A stretch of DNA of 29,267 bases from Saprospiraceae bacterium UBA7328 (GTDB taxonomy: Bacteria > Bacteroidota > Bacteroidia > Chitinophagales > Saprospiraceae): NCBI GenBank assembly GCA_002471345.1, contig DKPS01000034.1, positions 1 through 29,267 of the forward strand, written 5' to 3'. The notes under the pieces were generated by a model. That model was given only the letters and a program-made list of their open reading frames with translations, was not told the DNA's origin and searched no databases. The translations under genes were made by a program, and so were the position numbers. This document shows, piece after piece, positions 19,483-26,873 of this stretch (the stretch's first letter is position 1; every line of letters begins with the position of its first letter).

Positions 19483-20538
19483 ATGAAAAGATACTTATCT
19501 CTTGGTGCTCTTCTATTTATAATTCTTTTTATTGTATCATGCATTGATGAAATTGATCTTGATATAAATTCAGATAAACGGTCTGTGGTTATAAATGGAC
19601 TGATCACTGATAAAGGTGGAGAATCCACTATTAATGTTGCTCTCAGTCCAATTCTTGGAATTGGTAATGATAATATATTAGATCCAATTTTAGGAGCTCA
19701 GGTCGTATTGAAGAATTCTCAAAATGAAAGTTTCAATTATATTGAATCTCTAGAATCACCAGGCGACTATACAGCCTTTCTAGATATTGATATTAATGAA
19801 TCCTATCATATAGAAATTACTCTTCCTGGAGGTGAACTAATTGTAAGTGAACCTCAATCTATTCCTCAGAAAAGTCCTGAAATAGAAAATTTAGATTTTG
19901 ATTTAGTTGCTGTAGAAACTATTAGTGAATCGGGTAATGTTGCCGAAAGAGAAACCATTGAGCTCTATGCTACGACTTCAACACTTCAAGAAAATACATT
20001 TCTCAGATGGCGTGTAAAAGGGGAGTATCAGTTTGTAGAAAGAGCATTTGGCCTTCTCAATCCAAGAAATTGTTTTATCACAGACAATTTAGATTTCAAT
20101 AATATTGTCATCGCTGAATCTTCTGATTTTTCTGATCGAAAAATTACTAATCTGCCACTTGTGAGTACATCTTTTAATGATAGGTTTCATATTGTTTACC
20201 TATTTAATGTATTTCAATATAGCATTCATCCTGAGGAGTATGAATATTGGAAACAAGTAGATCAATTGATCAATATTGATGGAACACTCTTCGACCCTCC
20301 TCCAGGAGTAATATTTGGAAATTTGACCAACACAACTAATCCTGATCAGACGGTTCAAGGGTATTTTTCTGTTGCATCAGAAAGCTTTCAGCGATTTTTT
20401 GCAGTACCCTCCAGAAAAGGTTACTTTATCGATTCAGAATGTTTTACAAGGCCTGGTGCTCCAAATCCTCAACGATGTGTGGACTGTACTACAATATTGA
20501 ATAGTACATTAGAAAGACCTGATTATTGGGTCTTTTAA
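19483..20538 (+). CDS. DUF4249-family lipoprotein
   Basis: A 351-residue lipoprotein with signal MKRYLSLGALLFIILFIVSC (cysteine 20), then IDEIDLDIN and VVINGLITDKGGESTINVAL, the typical DUF4249 opening. A beta-rich body follows, and then a C-terminal section with VQGYFSVASESFQRFFAVP and a cysteine pair (CVDC). DUF4249 proteins nearly always follow a TonB-dependent receptor of this size, as here with a 7-bp gap, and are presumed to be its surface partner in a role like that of SusD. The role is inferred from association. After the stop, 100 bp separate it from the next gene; these hold only a weak AT-rich hairpin. Confidence 0.88.
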   Translation: MKRYLSLGALLFIILFIVSCIDEIDLDINSDKRSVVINGLITDKGGESTINVALSPILGIGNDNILDPILGAQVVLKNSQNESFNYIESLESPGDYTAFLDIDINESYHIEITLPGGELIVSEPQSIPQKSPEIENLDFDLVAVETISESGNVAERETIELYATTSTLQENTFLRWRVKGEYQFVERAFGLLNPRNCFITDNLDFNNIVIAESSDFSDRKITNLPLVSTSFNDRFHIVYLFNVFQYSIHPEEYEYWKQVDQLINIDGTLFDPPPGVIFGNLTNTTNPDQTVQGYFSVASESFQRFFAVPSRKGYFIDSECFTRPGAPNPQRCVDCTTILNSTLERPDYWVF

Positions 20539-20638
20539 ACTTTGCATTTAAAGACAAAAATGCTTTAGACCCTAGTTTTCTTTTGTTCAGAATCCTAGAG
20601 GAAATTTAAGAAATCATCTATTACATTTGCTATACGAT

Positions 20639-22060
20639 ATGAGATTTCTTCATGTTCTATTGATTCTAACTTTCTTTTTTACTTTAATTTTTAGTTGTGA
20701 TTTTTTAGGGAAAGAACAAGTCACTACAGAAGAAAAAGTAGCTCAAACGTATTGTTCGTCTTGTCATCTCTACACACCACCTCATCTCCTAGACAAAGCA
20801 AGCTGGCAAAAGGTGTTGCCTATCATGAAGAAAAAAATAGAATTAACAGGTCAAATTGTACCTAAAGAAGACTGGAATACAATATATCATTACTACTACT
20901 CAAATGCTCCTTTTAGCCTCACGCTTCCCTCTATTGATACTCAGACTATAGACAAAATCAAGATGAATCTGACCGATTCTTTATCTTTTGAAAGTATTCC
21001 TCCTTTTATCATTTCTATGGTAGAAGATGAAAAACACAACTTGGTTATTGGTACCCTACAGGGTGATATTTATTCAGGATCTTTTACTAAAAAGGACACA
21101 CATTCTGCAAGTACTGATCTGCTTCCAATTCAAGTAAAAATTAGGAATGACTCTTCATTAATAGTTCTTAACATGGGCGAATTAGGCCCTCATCATGAAG
21201 CTAAAGGATCAATAGTAGAAGTAAGCAATCAAATAAGTGATACACTTATTGAAAACTTGCACCGACCTATTCATTTCACATTATCTGACTTAGATAAGGA
21301 TCAAAATGAAGAATACATTATCTCACAATTTGGATCCACAAATGATAATAAAGAAACAGGAGGGCTATGGCTTTATGAAAAAGGTAGTTTCGAACCAGTT
21401 CAAATCAGTTCGTTCACTGGTGCATCTAAAAGCATAGTTACTGACTTGGATAAGGATGGTTTAGATGATATCGTTGCTCTATTTTCTCAAGGAGATGAAA
21501 AAATTGTTCTCTATAAAAATGAAGGAGAGTTGAAGTTTACACAGAAGATCCTGTTACGTTTTCATCCTCTTTATGGATGTTTGGATTTTACAATTGATGA
21601 TATTAATGAAGATGGGAAAGACGACATACTACTAGTTAATGGGGACAATGCAGATTATTCTCCAGTTTTCAAGCCTTATCATGGATTTCGGGTTTTTCAA
21701 CAAACGGGTCAGTTAGAATTTGAGGAAAAAATATTTCATCATATCAATGGAGCGGCCAAGATATTGACTTTAACTTCTGATGAAAACAAAGTTTATGGCA
21801 TATTCTCTCTCTATCCTGACCTTTATACACGTCCTTGGGAGACTATGAGCTTCATAGCTATTAATTCAAATTTTGATAGCAAAAGGTATTACACTACAGA
21901 ATTAACGGGAAGCAACTGGGTAATTTCAAATGTTGATCAAAAGGGAAGTCTGACCTTTGGGAAAAATCTAAAAATTCAGAAAAACATCCCTTCAATTCGA
22001 TCTGACGATCCATTGAAAAATTTTAGTGCTGTTAGATTTGAAGTTCATTTCAATCAATGA
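20639..22060 (+). CDS. Lipoprotein with a cytochrome c-type CxxCH site and FG-GAP repeats (second copy)
   Basis: A 473-residue paralogue of the protein at 15608. The ATG at 20639 gives a clean lipoprotein signal (MRFLHVLLILTFFFTLIFSC, cysteine 20); an in-frame TTG at 20627 is less likely. The heme-binding motif is C39-S-S-C42-H43 and M63 (LPIM) is the candidate distal ligand, at nearly the same spacing as in the first copy. FG-GAP motifs are DLDKDGLDDIVAL and DINEDGKDDILLVNGDNADY. The last matches the first copy closely, as does the following PYHGFRVF / AYHGMKIY. It is separated by 100 bp from the DUF4249 gene, so it may have its own promoter, although none convinces. Function unknown; a surface redox or binding role is inferred. 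Confidence 0.87.
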   Translation: MRFLHVLLILTFFFTLIFSCDFLGKEQVTTEEKVAQTYCSSCHLYTPPHLLDKASWQKVLPIMKKKIELTGQIVPKEDWNTIYHYYYSNAPFSLTLPSIDTQTIDKIKMNLTDSLSFESIPPFIISMVEDEKHNLVIGTLQGDIYSGSFTKKDTHSASTDLLPIQVKIRNDSSLIVLNMGELGPHHEAKGSIVEVSNQISDTLIENLHRPIHFTLSDLDKDQNEEYIISQFGSTNDNKETGGLWLYEKGSFEPVQISSFTGASKSIVTDLDKDGLDDIVALFSQGDEKIVLYKNEGELKFTQKILLRFHPLYGCLDFTIDDINEDGKDDILLVNGDNADYSPVFKPYHGFRVFQQTGQLEFEEKIFHHINGAAKILTLTSDENKVYGIFSLYPDLYTRPWETMSFIAINSNFDSKRYYTTELTGSNWVISNVDQKGSLTFGKNLKIQKNIPSIRSDDPLKNFSAVRFEVHFNQ

Positions 22061-22204
22061 TTAGAAGGAAAACCGCAAAACGGAGACCACGATTTTAATA
22101 AATCAATATGTATAACTTGAGTCCTTGTAAATCACTCATAATTCCTTCCTCTTTCTAGTATCCATTTTTTTATATTTAGAAAGTAATAAGTACAAAAATT
22201 ATTC

Positions 22205-22933
22205 ATGAAAAAAATAATATTCACTTTAGCCCTTACTATTCTACTGAATATAATTCACGCCCAAATCAAAGATCCTAAAGCTACGGAAGTATGGGAACCA
22301 GAACCAAGAGCAATAATGGGCTCATATAATGGTAGTGCTCCCTCTGATGCCATTATTCTTTTTAATGGAAGCAATGCGGATGCATGGTGGCATGGAGATA
22401 GTTCTAATGTGAATTGGAAAGTAGATGGAGAATCAATGACAGTACAAAGAGGAACTGGAGCCATCTATACAAAAGAAAATTTTGGAGATTGCCAGCTTCA
22501 TATAGAATGGACAGCTCCTACAGAAATAAAAGGTGAAGGGCAAGGAAGAGGCAATAGTGGAGTGTTTCTACAAAATATGTATGAAGTGCAGGTTCTGGAT
22601 AGTTATAATAATCGAACCTATTCTAACGGTCAGGCTGCCTCCATTTATAAGCAATCTATGCCACTAGTGAATGCTATGAGCCCACCTGGAGAATGGAATA
22701 CTTACGATATCATATTCAAAGCTCCTACATTTAATAGTGATGGAATTAAAACGAGCTCTGCATTCATTACAGTAATCCACAATGGGGTTATTGTGCAAAA
22801 TCATACAGAAATAAGAGGTACCACCCCCTATATTGGACTACCTAAAAATCCTGCACACGGAGATGGACCAATACAACTGCAAGATCATGGAAATCCAGTG
22901 AAATATAGAAATATTTGGATTAGAAAATTATAG
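22205..22933 (+). CDS. Secreted DUF1080 (3-keto-disaccharide hydrolase-like) protein
   Basis: A 242-residue secreted protein with signal peptide MKKIIFTLALTILLNIIHAQ. The body is a single DUF1080 jelly-roll: AIILFNGSNADAWWHG, WKVDGESMTVQRGTGAIYTK, FGDCQLHIEWTAP, GQGRGNSGVFLQNMYEVQVL, and the end GPIQLQDHGNPVKYRNIWIR. All are hallmark stretches of the family. Some DUF1080 proteins hydrolyse 3-keto-glycosides made by a sugar 3-dehydrogenase, but no such dehydrogenase is in this window, so the activity here is not proven. It lies 144 bp after the second CxxCH lipoprotein gene, in the same direction, and ends 11 bp from the end of the convergent parE. Confidence 0.92.
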   Translation: MKKIIFTLALTILLNIIHAQIKDPKATEVWEPEPRAIMGSYNGSAPSDAIILFNGSNADAWWHGDSSNVNWKVDGESMTVQRGTGAIYTKENFGDCQLHIEWTAPTEIKGEGQGRGNSGVFLQNMYEVQVLDSYNNRTYSNGQAASIYKQSMPLVNAMSPPGEWNTYDIIFKAPTFNSDGIKTSSAFITVIHNGVIVQNHTEIRGTTPYIGLPKNPAHGDGPIQLQDHGNPVKYRNIWIRKL

Positions 22934-22944
22934 CGTCTTGAGTA

Positions 22945-24861
22945 TTACGCCGCCTCTTCAACTAATTGGCTATCAGTTACTTCAGACACGTTTTGGTCAT
23001 CATCTGTATTAGCCTCTGCTTGCATTTTATCCAATTCTACTCTTAAGTTATCGATGATAAATGTCTGTCTTTCAGGGGTGTTTTTACCCATAAAATAGGT
23101 AAGTATTTTGTCTATATCTGCTGCACCCTTAAGGTATACTGGCTCTAGTCTGATATCCTCTCCAATAAACCCTCCAAACTCATCTGGAGATATCTCACCT
23201 AGTCCTTTGAATCTGGTTATTTCAGGTTTTCCTCTCAATTTTTCAGAGGCTTCTCTCTTTTCAGATTCGCTGTAACAATAAAATGTCTGCTTCTTATCCC
23301 TCACTCTGAATAGTGGTGTCTCTAGAATGTACAAATGTCCATTCCTCACCAAATCTGGAAAAAATTGAAGAAAGAATGTGAGCAATAATAACCTAATATG
23401 CATACCGTCCACATCTGCATCAGTAGCAATAACGACCTTATTAAATCTCAAACCATCAATACCATCCTCTATATTAAGAGCATGCTGAAGTAGATTAAAT
23501 TCTTCATTTTGGTACACGACCTTTTTAGTCATATTAAAACAGTTCAGTGGTTTCCCCCTAAGACTGAAAACTGCCTGAGTTTGTACATTTCTTGCTTTAG
23601 TGATAGATCCACTGGCTGAATCTCCCTCTGTTATGAATATTGTAGTTTCCTTCTTAATCTCATCATCTCCCCTTTTATCACCAAGATGAACTCTACAATC
23701 TCTTAGCTTCTTATTATGAAGATTTGCTTTTTTAGCTCTATCATTTGCTAATTTTTTAATACCTGCTATTTCTTTTCTTTCCCTTTCAGACTGTTGTATT
23801 CTTTTAAGCAATGCCTGTTTTACTTCTTGATTTTTATGGAGATAATTGTCCAATTGAGACTTCAAAAAGTCGATAATAAAACTTCTCACAGTCACCCCAT
23901 CAGGAGCCATATTCAAAGATCCCAGTTTAGTTTTGGTTTGTGACTCAAATACTGGCTCTTCTACTTTCACCGCTATTGCACCAATTATGGCTGTTTGTAT
24001 GTCTTTGGTATCAAAATTCTTACTAAAGTGCTCTCTTATTGTTTTTACTATTCCTTCTCGATATGCAGCTAAATGAGTTCCACCTTGAGTAGTATTCTGA
24101 CCGTTCACAAAAGAATAATACTCCTCTCCATGTGCATTGCCATGGCTCAATGCGATCTCTATGTCCTCTCCTTGAATATGAATTATTGGATACCTTAAAG
24201 CATCTACATTTGTCCTATTGGTGAGAAGGTCCAAAAGACCATTTTTGGATTGAATTACCTTTCCGTTAAAATGAATCTTTAAACCTGCATTGAGATAGGC
24301 GTAATTCCACAATTGCTCCTCTACAAAATCAGACTGGTACTTATATTTCTTAAATATTTCTCCATCAGGCCTGAACTCTACCAATGTCCCATTCTCATCA
24401 TTCGCCTTTGAAATTTTATAGTCTTCTGTAATGTTACCTCTTTTAAATTCTGCAACTTTAGTTTTGCCATCTCTAAATGCTTGAACTTTAAAGTAGTTAC
24501 TCAGTGCATTGACCGCTTTAGTACCTACACCATTTAGACCAACAGATTTTTTAAAGGCTTTTGAATCATATTTCCCACCGGTATTTATTTTGGACACACA
24601 GTCAATTACTTTACCTAGCGGTATCCCTCTACCATAATCCCTTATACTCACAGTTCCATCGGAAATCTTAAGGTCTACTTTCTTTCCAAAACCCATGACA
24701 TACTCATCAATACAGTTATCAAAAACTTCTTTCAAGAGTATATATATTCCATCATCCCTAGACGACCCATCCCCCAGTTTTCCAATATACATACCAGGTC
24801 TTAGCCTGATATGCTCTTTCCAATCCAGTGACTTAATATTATCTTCTGTATAATTCGACAT
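22945..24861 (-). CDS. parE: DNA topoisomerase IV subunit B (ParE; GyrB-like type IIA ATPase)
   Basis: A 638-residue ATPase subunit of a type IIA topoisomerase that decatenates chromosomes. It has the GHKL ATPase motifs [11 protein letters not shown] (near 45-55), DYGRGIPLG and [15 protein letters not shown] transducer domain contains the conserved QTKTKLG lysine loop. The TOPRIM domain has [10 protein letters not shown] and [14 protein letters not shown], and the C-terminus carries [13 protein letters not shown]. The length and the RPGMYIG start fit the ParE group used in Bacteroidota rather than GyrB. The ATG at 24861 is preferred over an in-frame TTG at 24867. Its usual partner gene parC is not next to it: downstream is the convergent DUF1080 gene, upstream the divergent cvpA-like gene. 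Confidence 0.95.
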   Translation of the reverse strand: MSNYTEDNIKSLDWKEHIRLRPGMYIGKLGDGSSRDDGIYILLKEVFDNCIDEYVMGFGKKVDLKISDGTVSIRDYGRGIPLGKVIDCVSKINTGGKYDSKAFKKSVGLNGVGTKAVNALSNYFKVQAFRDGKTKVAEFKRGNITEDYKISKANDENGTLVEFRPDGEIFKKYKYQSDFVEEQLWNYAYLNAGLKIHFNGKVIQSKNGLLDLLTNRTNVDALRYPIIHIQGEDIEIALSHGNAHGEEYYSFVNGQNTTQGGTHLAAYREGIVKTIREHFSKNFDTKDIQTAIIGAIAVKVEEPVFESQTKTKLGSLNMAPDGVTVRSFIIDFLKSQLDNYLHKNQEVKQALLKRIQQSERERKEIAGIKKLANDRAKKANLHNKKLRDCRVHLGDKRGDDEIKKETTIFITEGDSASGSITKARNVQTQAVFSLRGKPLNCFNMTKKVVYQNEEFNLLQHALNIEDGIDGLRFNKVVIATDADVDGMHIRLLLLTFFLQFFPDLVRNGHLYILETPLFRVRDKKQTFYCYSESEKREASEKLRGKPEITRFKGLGEISPDEFGGFIGEDIRLEPVYLKGAADIDKILTYFMGKNTPERQTFIIDNLRVELDKMQAEANTDDDQNVSEVTDSQLVEEAA

Positions 24862-24956
24862 CTTCAATCTTGAAATTCACATTAAAATTAATAATCATAT
24901 ATCACCTGCACAAATTCAATTATTTATACCAATAATTATATCTAATCTACTAACGG

Positions 24957-24988
24957 TTTGCAAGACTGACAAGTTCTAACCACCTTTG
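24957..24988 (+). promoter_or_regulatory. Promoter of the CvpA-family gene
   Basis: TTTG (24957-24960) and CACCTTTG (24981-24988) are separated by exactly 20 bp, matching the Bacteroidota -33/-7 pattern with one mismatch in the -7 box. The expected transcript start near 24992 leaves a 25-nt leader before the ATG at 25017. The same spacing and the same C for T change occur in both promoters of the ncRNA pair downstream. Confidence 0.5.
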
Positions 24989-25016
24989 CTGTATATTGTA
25001 ATATCACACTAAAAAA

Positions 25017-25562
25017 ATGGTCTTAGATATAATATCAGCTCTCCTCATAACATATGGTTTTTATGTAGGTTATTCAAGAGGACTCGTGAAAACTGTTGTA
25101 GATACACTTTCGATTTTTGTCGCTCTGATTGTAGCCATGAAGTTCTCACCTATAGTCATTAAATATTTAAAACAAATATTGACATTTAATGAAGGAGTTG
25201 AGTTTATTATCGGCCTTCTTTTCACTTTCTTTTTCACGCTTCTCGTTTTCAAATTTCTTGGCGACAAAATAGAAGACCTTTTCAAAGCTGTAGGAATAAA
25301 TTTTATAAATCAACTGGCAGGTGGAATTTTACTAGGTGTAGTATTCACAATGATTATAGGAGGACTAGTAGCATTAGCCACCAACTTCCGAATCCTATCA
25401 GATAATGTAATGGCCGAAAGCCGCCTATATGGACATCTTATGGAAGTCAATGAACAGAGCAGTGGAATTCTAAAAGCCTTCAAATCTATTTTCACTGATT
25501 TCTGGAACGTGTTTATGGACACAATGGATCAAGTGAAAAATAAGGCCGATACAGAGATATAG
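25017..25562 (+). CDS. CvpA-family membrane protein
   Basis: A 181-residue inner-membrane protein. It opens MVLDIISALLITYGFYVGYS, with RGLVKTVVDTLSIFVALIVAM after it, the standard CvpA start. There are about four membrane segments (near 3-20, 24-43, 62-83 and 98-122) and then a soluble amphipathic tail. CvpA was first linked to colicin V production and purF regulation; homologues affect envelope homeostasis, but the mechanism is not known. It stands alone, divergent from parE and followed by a 1.3-kb gene-free stretch. Confidence 0.88.
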   Translation: MVLDIISALLITYGFYVGYSRGLVKTVVDTLSIFVALIVAMKFSPIVIKYLKQILTFNEGVEFIIGLLFTFFFTLLVFKFLGDKIEDLFKAVGINFINQLAGGILLGVVFTMIIGGLVALATNFRILSDNVMAESRLYGHLMEVNEQSSGILKAFKSIFTDFWNVFMDTMDQVKNKADTEI

Positions 25563-25696
25563 AGGTTGTATACTTATTCAAGACGACTAGCTTTTTAATG
25601 TATTTATTATTAACAAAGCCTTGTTCAACTCAAAATCTCATCTTTTTTCAAAATAATTTACTCTCCCTTCAATGGCATGATAGCCAATTATTAGAA

Positions 25697-25730
25697 TTTG
25701 AATGCTAATAACATTAATTGTATATGTTTG
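25697..25730 (+). promoter_or_regulatory. Consensus promoter with no gene behind it
   Basis: TTTG (25697-25700), a 22-bp spacer and TATGTTTG (25723-25730) match the full -33/-7 consensus. The predicted start near 25734 is about 100 bp before the predicted start of the first structured RNA, and no open frame follows. It may be an upstream promoter for that RNA or a chance match in AT-rich DNA. The rest of 25563-25790 shows nothing else I can name. Confidence 0.35.
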
Positions 25731-25790
25731 ATTATCAGTATTTTATATTCATCCACTAATATATATTGAATATACATAATGGAATTAATA

Positions 25791-25834
25791 TCAATTTTTG
25801 TCTTTGTTTAGCCCTCACTTTCTATTCATATTTA
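25791..25834 (+). promoter_or_regulatory. Promoter of structured RNA copy A
   Basis: The 16-bp block TCAATTTTTGTCTTTG (25791-25806) is identical in front of copy B. Its last four bases are the -33 TTTG; after exactly 20 bp comes CATATTTA (25827-25834) as -7 box. The spacer itself is not conserved between the copies, which is what selection for promoter elements predicts. Expected start is about 25838. Confidence 0.65.
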
Positions 25835-25837
25835 CAT

Positions 25838-26227
25838 CGTGATTGAATCACACCTGACAAAAGAGTCGGGACATCCAAAAAAATAACCGGATAAAAATTC
25901 ATGGGATTATCGCATTACGCGGTACGAGTTATGAATTGTTAATAGTGGGTTGCTCTTACTTTACTTAGGGGAGGAGGAGCGGATCTTGACTTACAGAAGC
26001 TCTTTCGAATTAGCGACTCTCTATTAACAATCATTTACTTCAACTTCCATAAACGAGAAAGAGCAAGAAGAGATATTGGATGCAAAGAATTTGAAAATGA
26101 GTTTTGGTTAATAAAAGTTATTCTATCCTTATTTGAGTAGAGCGTTTCTGCTTGAATCAAGGAACTGTTCATGGGAATATAATTTGCAAGGGCTGACTGA
26201 ATTTAATACTCGGTCAGCCAACTTTTT
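25838..26227 (+). ncRNA. Structured RNA, copy A of a tandem pair (unrecognised family)
   Basis: About 390 nt with no plausible open frame. In order: hairpin GTGAT/ATCAC (25839-25851); hairpin CCTGAC/GTCGGG (25853-25870) with loop AAAAGA; weak hairpin ATCC/GGAT (25873-25892); TTCATGGGAT (25898-25907), whose start can pair with ATGAAT (25931-25936). A long hairpin follows: left arm 25935-25953 (ATTGTTAATAG, then TGGGTTGC), right arm 26013-26031 (GCGACTCT, then CTATTAACAAT), with one T-T mismatch, and an apical GGAGGAGC/GCTCTTTC stem (25973-26006). Then come the conserved block AAAATGAGTTTTGGTTA (26094-26110), a hairpin at 26126-26163, a second TTCATGGGA inside a block at 26166-26187, and an intrinsic terminator. 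GCTCTTTC (25999-26006) is also fully complementary to GAAAGAGC (26057-26064), a possible alternative or long-range pairing. Every element recurs in copy B. It is not tmRNA, RNase P, SRP or 6S RNA as far as I can tell. Confidence 0.75.
26191..26227 (+). terminator. Intrinsic terminator of structured RNA copy A
   Basis: GGCTGACTGA (26191-26200) pairs with TCGGTCAGCC (26210-26219) over 10 bp including one T-G wobble, with a 9-nt loop and a T tract at 26223-26227. Confidence 0.85.
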
Positions 26228-26291
26228 CCACTTATCTGAATAGTTTTTATTCCAAAATCAAAGAAATAAACGAAACTATCTAACCAATTTT

Positions 26292-26328
26292 AGCGCTATT
26301 AAAGAATAGTGCTCTCTTTAATTTTGAT
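26292..26328 (+). terminator. Hairpin between the two RNA copies, possible second terminator
   Basis: AGCGCTATT (26292-26300), loop AAAG and AATAGTGCT (26305-26313) form a 9-bp stem with one wobble, followed by the T-rich CTCTTTAATTTT. It lies 65 bp after the terminator of copy A and is not present after copy B. It could be a back-up terminator or a regulatory hairpin. Confidence 0.4.
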
Positions 26329-26384
26329 GTAATATTCTAATTATCAAATCATTAGACAATTTTTAATCGTATGAAATTATTAAT

Positions 26385-26443
26385 TTGACAGAATAATTGT
26401 CAATTTTTGTCTTTGATTTGATCTATATTACTCTTCATATTTG
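26385..26443 (+). promoter_or_regulatory. Promoter of structured RNA copy B with an upstream inverted repeat
   Basis: The block TCAATTTTTGTCTTTG (26400-26415) is identical to that before copy A; -33 TTTG (26412-26415), exactly 20 bp, then CATATTTG (26436-26443), one base from consensus. Just upstream, TTGACA (26385-26390) and TGTCAA (26398-26403) form an inverted repeat with a 7-bp spacer that overlaps the conserved block. Copy A has only the right half, so copy B may carry an extra operator. Confidence 0.65.
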
Positions 26444-26446
26444 AAT

Positions 26447-26778
26447 TGTAATTGATTTACAAACCGACAAACGAGTCGGACGTCCATTAATTCGGATATG
26501 TTCATGGGATATGAATTGTTAATAGAGAGTTGCATTAGAGCTCATGAAATAGAGTTCTTTCGGGACTGCAACTCACTATTAACAATCAACTTTTCTAAAA
26601 GACAATGGACGAAAAAGTTTGAAAAAAAGTTTTGAGAAATATCATAAAATGAGTTTTGGTTAGCTTATATGAGATTTTAATATTCCCACACCCGTTTTGC
26701 TATACTTAAATACGGGGTGTGTTCATGGGATTATAATTTGCGGAGCCGGTCGTAGGATATCAACGACCGGCTTTTTTT
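26447..26778 (+). ncRNA. Structured RNA, copy B of a tandem pair (unrecognised family)
   Basis: About 330 nt with the same layout as copy A. Hairpin TTGTAA/TTACAA (26446-26462); hairpin CCGAC/GTCGG (26464-26479) with loop AAACGA; weak hairpin GTCC/GGAT (26482-26497); TTCATGGGAT (26501-26510) followed directly by ATGAAT. The long hairpin has left arm 26515-26534 (ATTGTTAATAG, AGAGTTGCA) and right arm 26567-26586 (TGCAACTCA, CTATTAACAAT), 20 positions with a single A-A mismatch at the site where copy A has T-T. An apical stem AGAGCTC/GAGTTCT is followed by the shared TTTCG. Then come the block AAAATGAGTTTTGGTTA (26646-26662), a hairpin CACACCCG/CGGGGTGTG (26687-26721), the block at 26720-26741 (21 of 22 bases as in copy A) and a terminator. 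It lacks a roughly 20-nt insertion present in copy A near 25908-25930. The next gene, purU, starts 95 bp after it. Confidence 0.75.
26745..26778 (+). terminator. Intrinsic terminator of structured RNA copy B
   Basis: GCCGGTCGT (26745-26753) pairs perfectly with ACGACCGGC (26763-26771), 9-nt loop, then seven T (26772-26778). The sequence differs entirely from the terminator of copy A while its position and form are the same. Confidence 0.9.
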
Positions 26779-26873
26779 ATGTCCATACCTTATATTCTCC
26801 ACATCACAGCCTACTTAGAAAATCAAATAGTTTCAACATATATCCTAGGCGGCACTGTATTTGAAGTTCAAAA

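Noticed and set aside
20544..20563. Hairpin GCATTT/AAATGC after the DUF4249 gene, as a terminator
   Set aside because: The stem is only 6 bp and AT-rich, and no continuous T tract follows directly.
20622..20629. TACATTTG, a -7 box match before the second CxxCH lipoprotein gene
   Set aside because: There is no -33 element at a suitable distance and the start point would be only a few bases before the ATG.
22171..22178. TATATTTA as promoter of the DUF1080 gene
   Set aside because: The -7 match is imperfect and nothing resembling a -33 box lies 17-23 bp upstream.
25791..26778. The tandem units as a MITE, an insertion sequence or a CRISPR array
   Set aside because: No transposase, no terminal inverted repeats or target duplications at the unit ends, no regular short repeats. 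Promoter and terminator bracket each unit, which fits RNA genes better.
25838..26778. The units as retron or group II intron RNA
   Set aside because: No reverse transcriptase gene is near and no domain V-like hairpin was seen.
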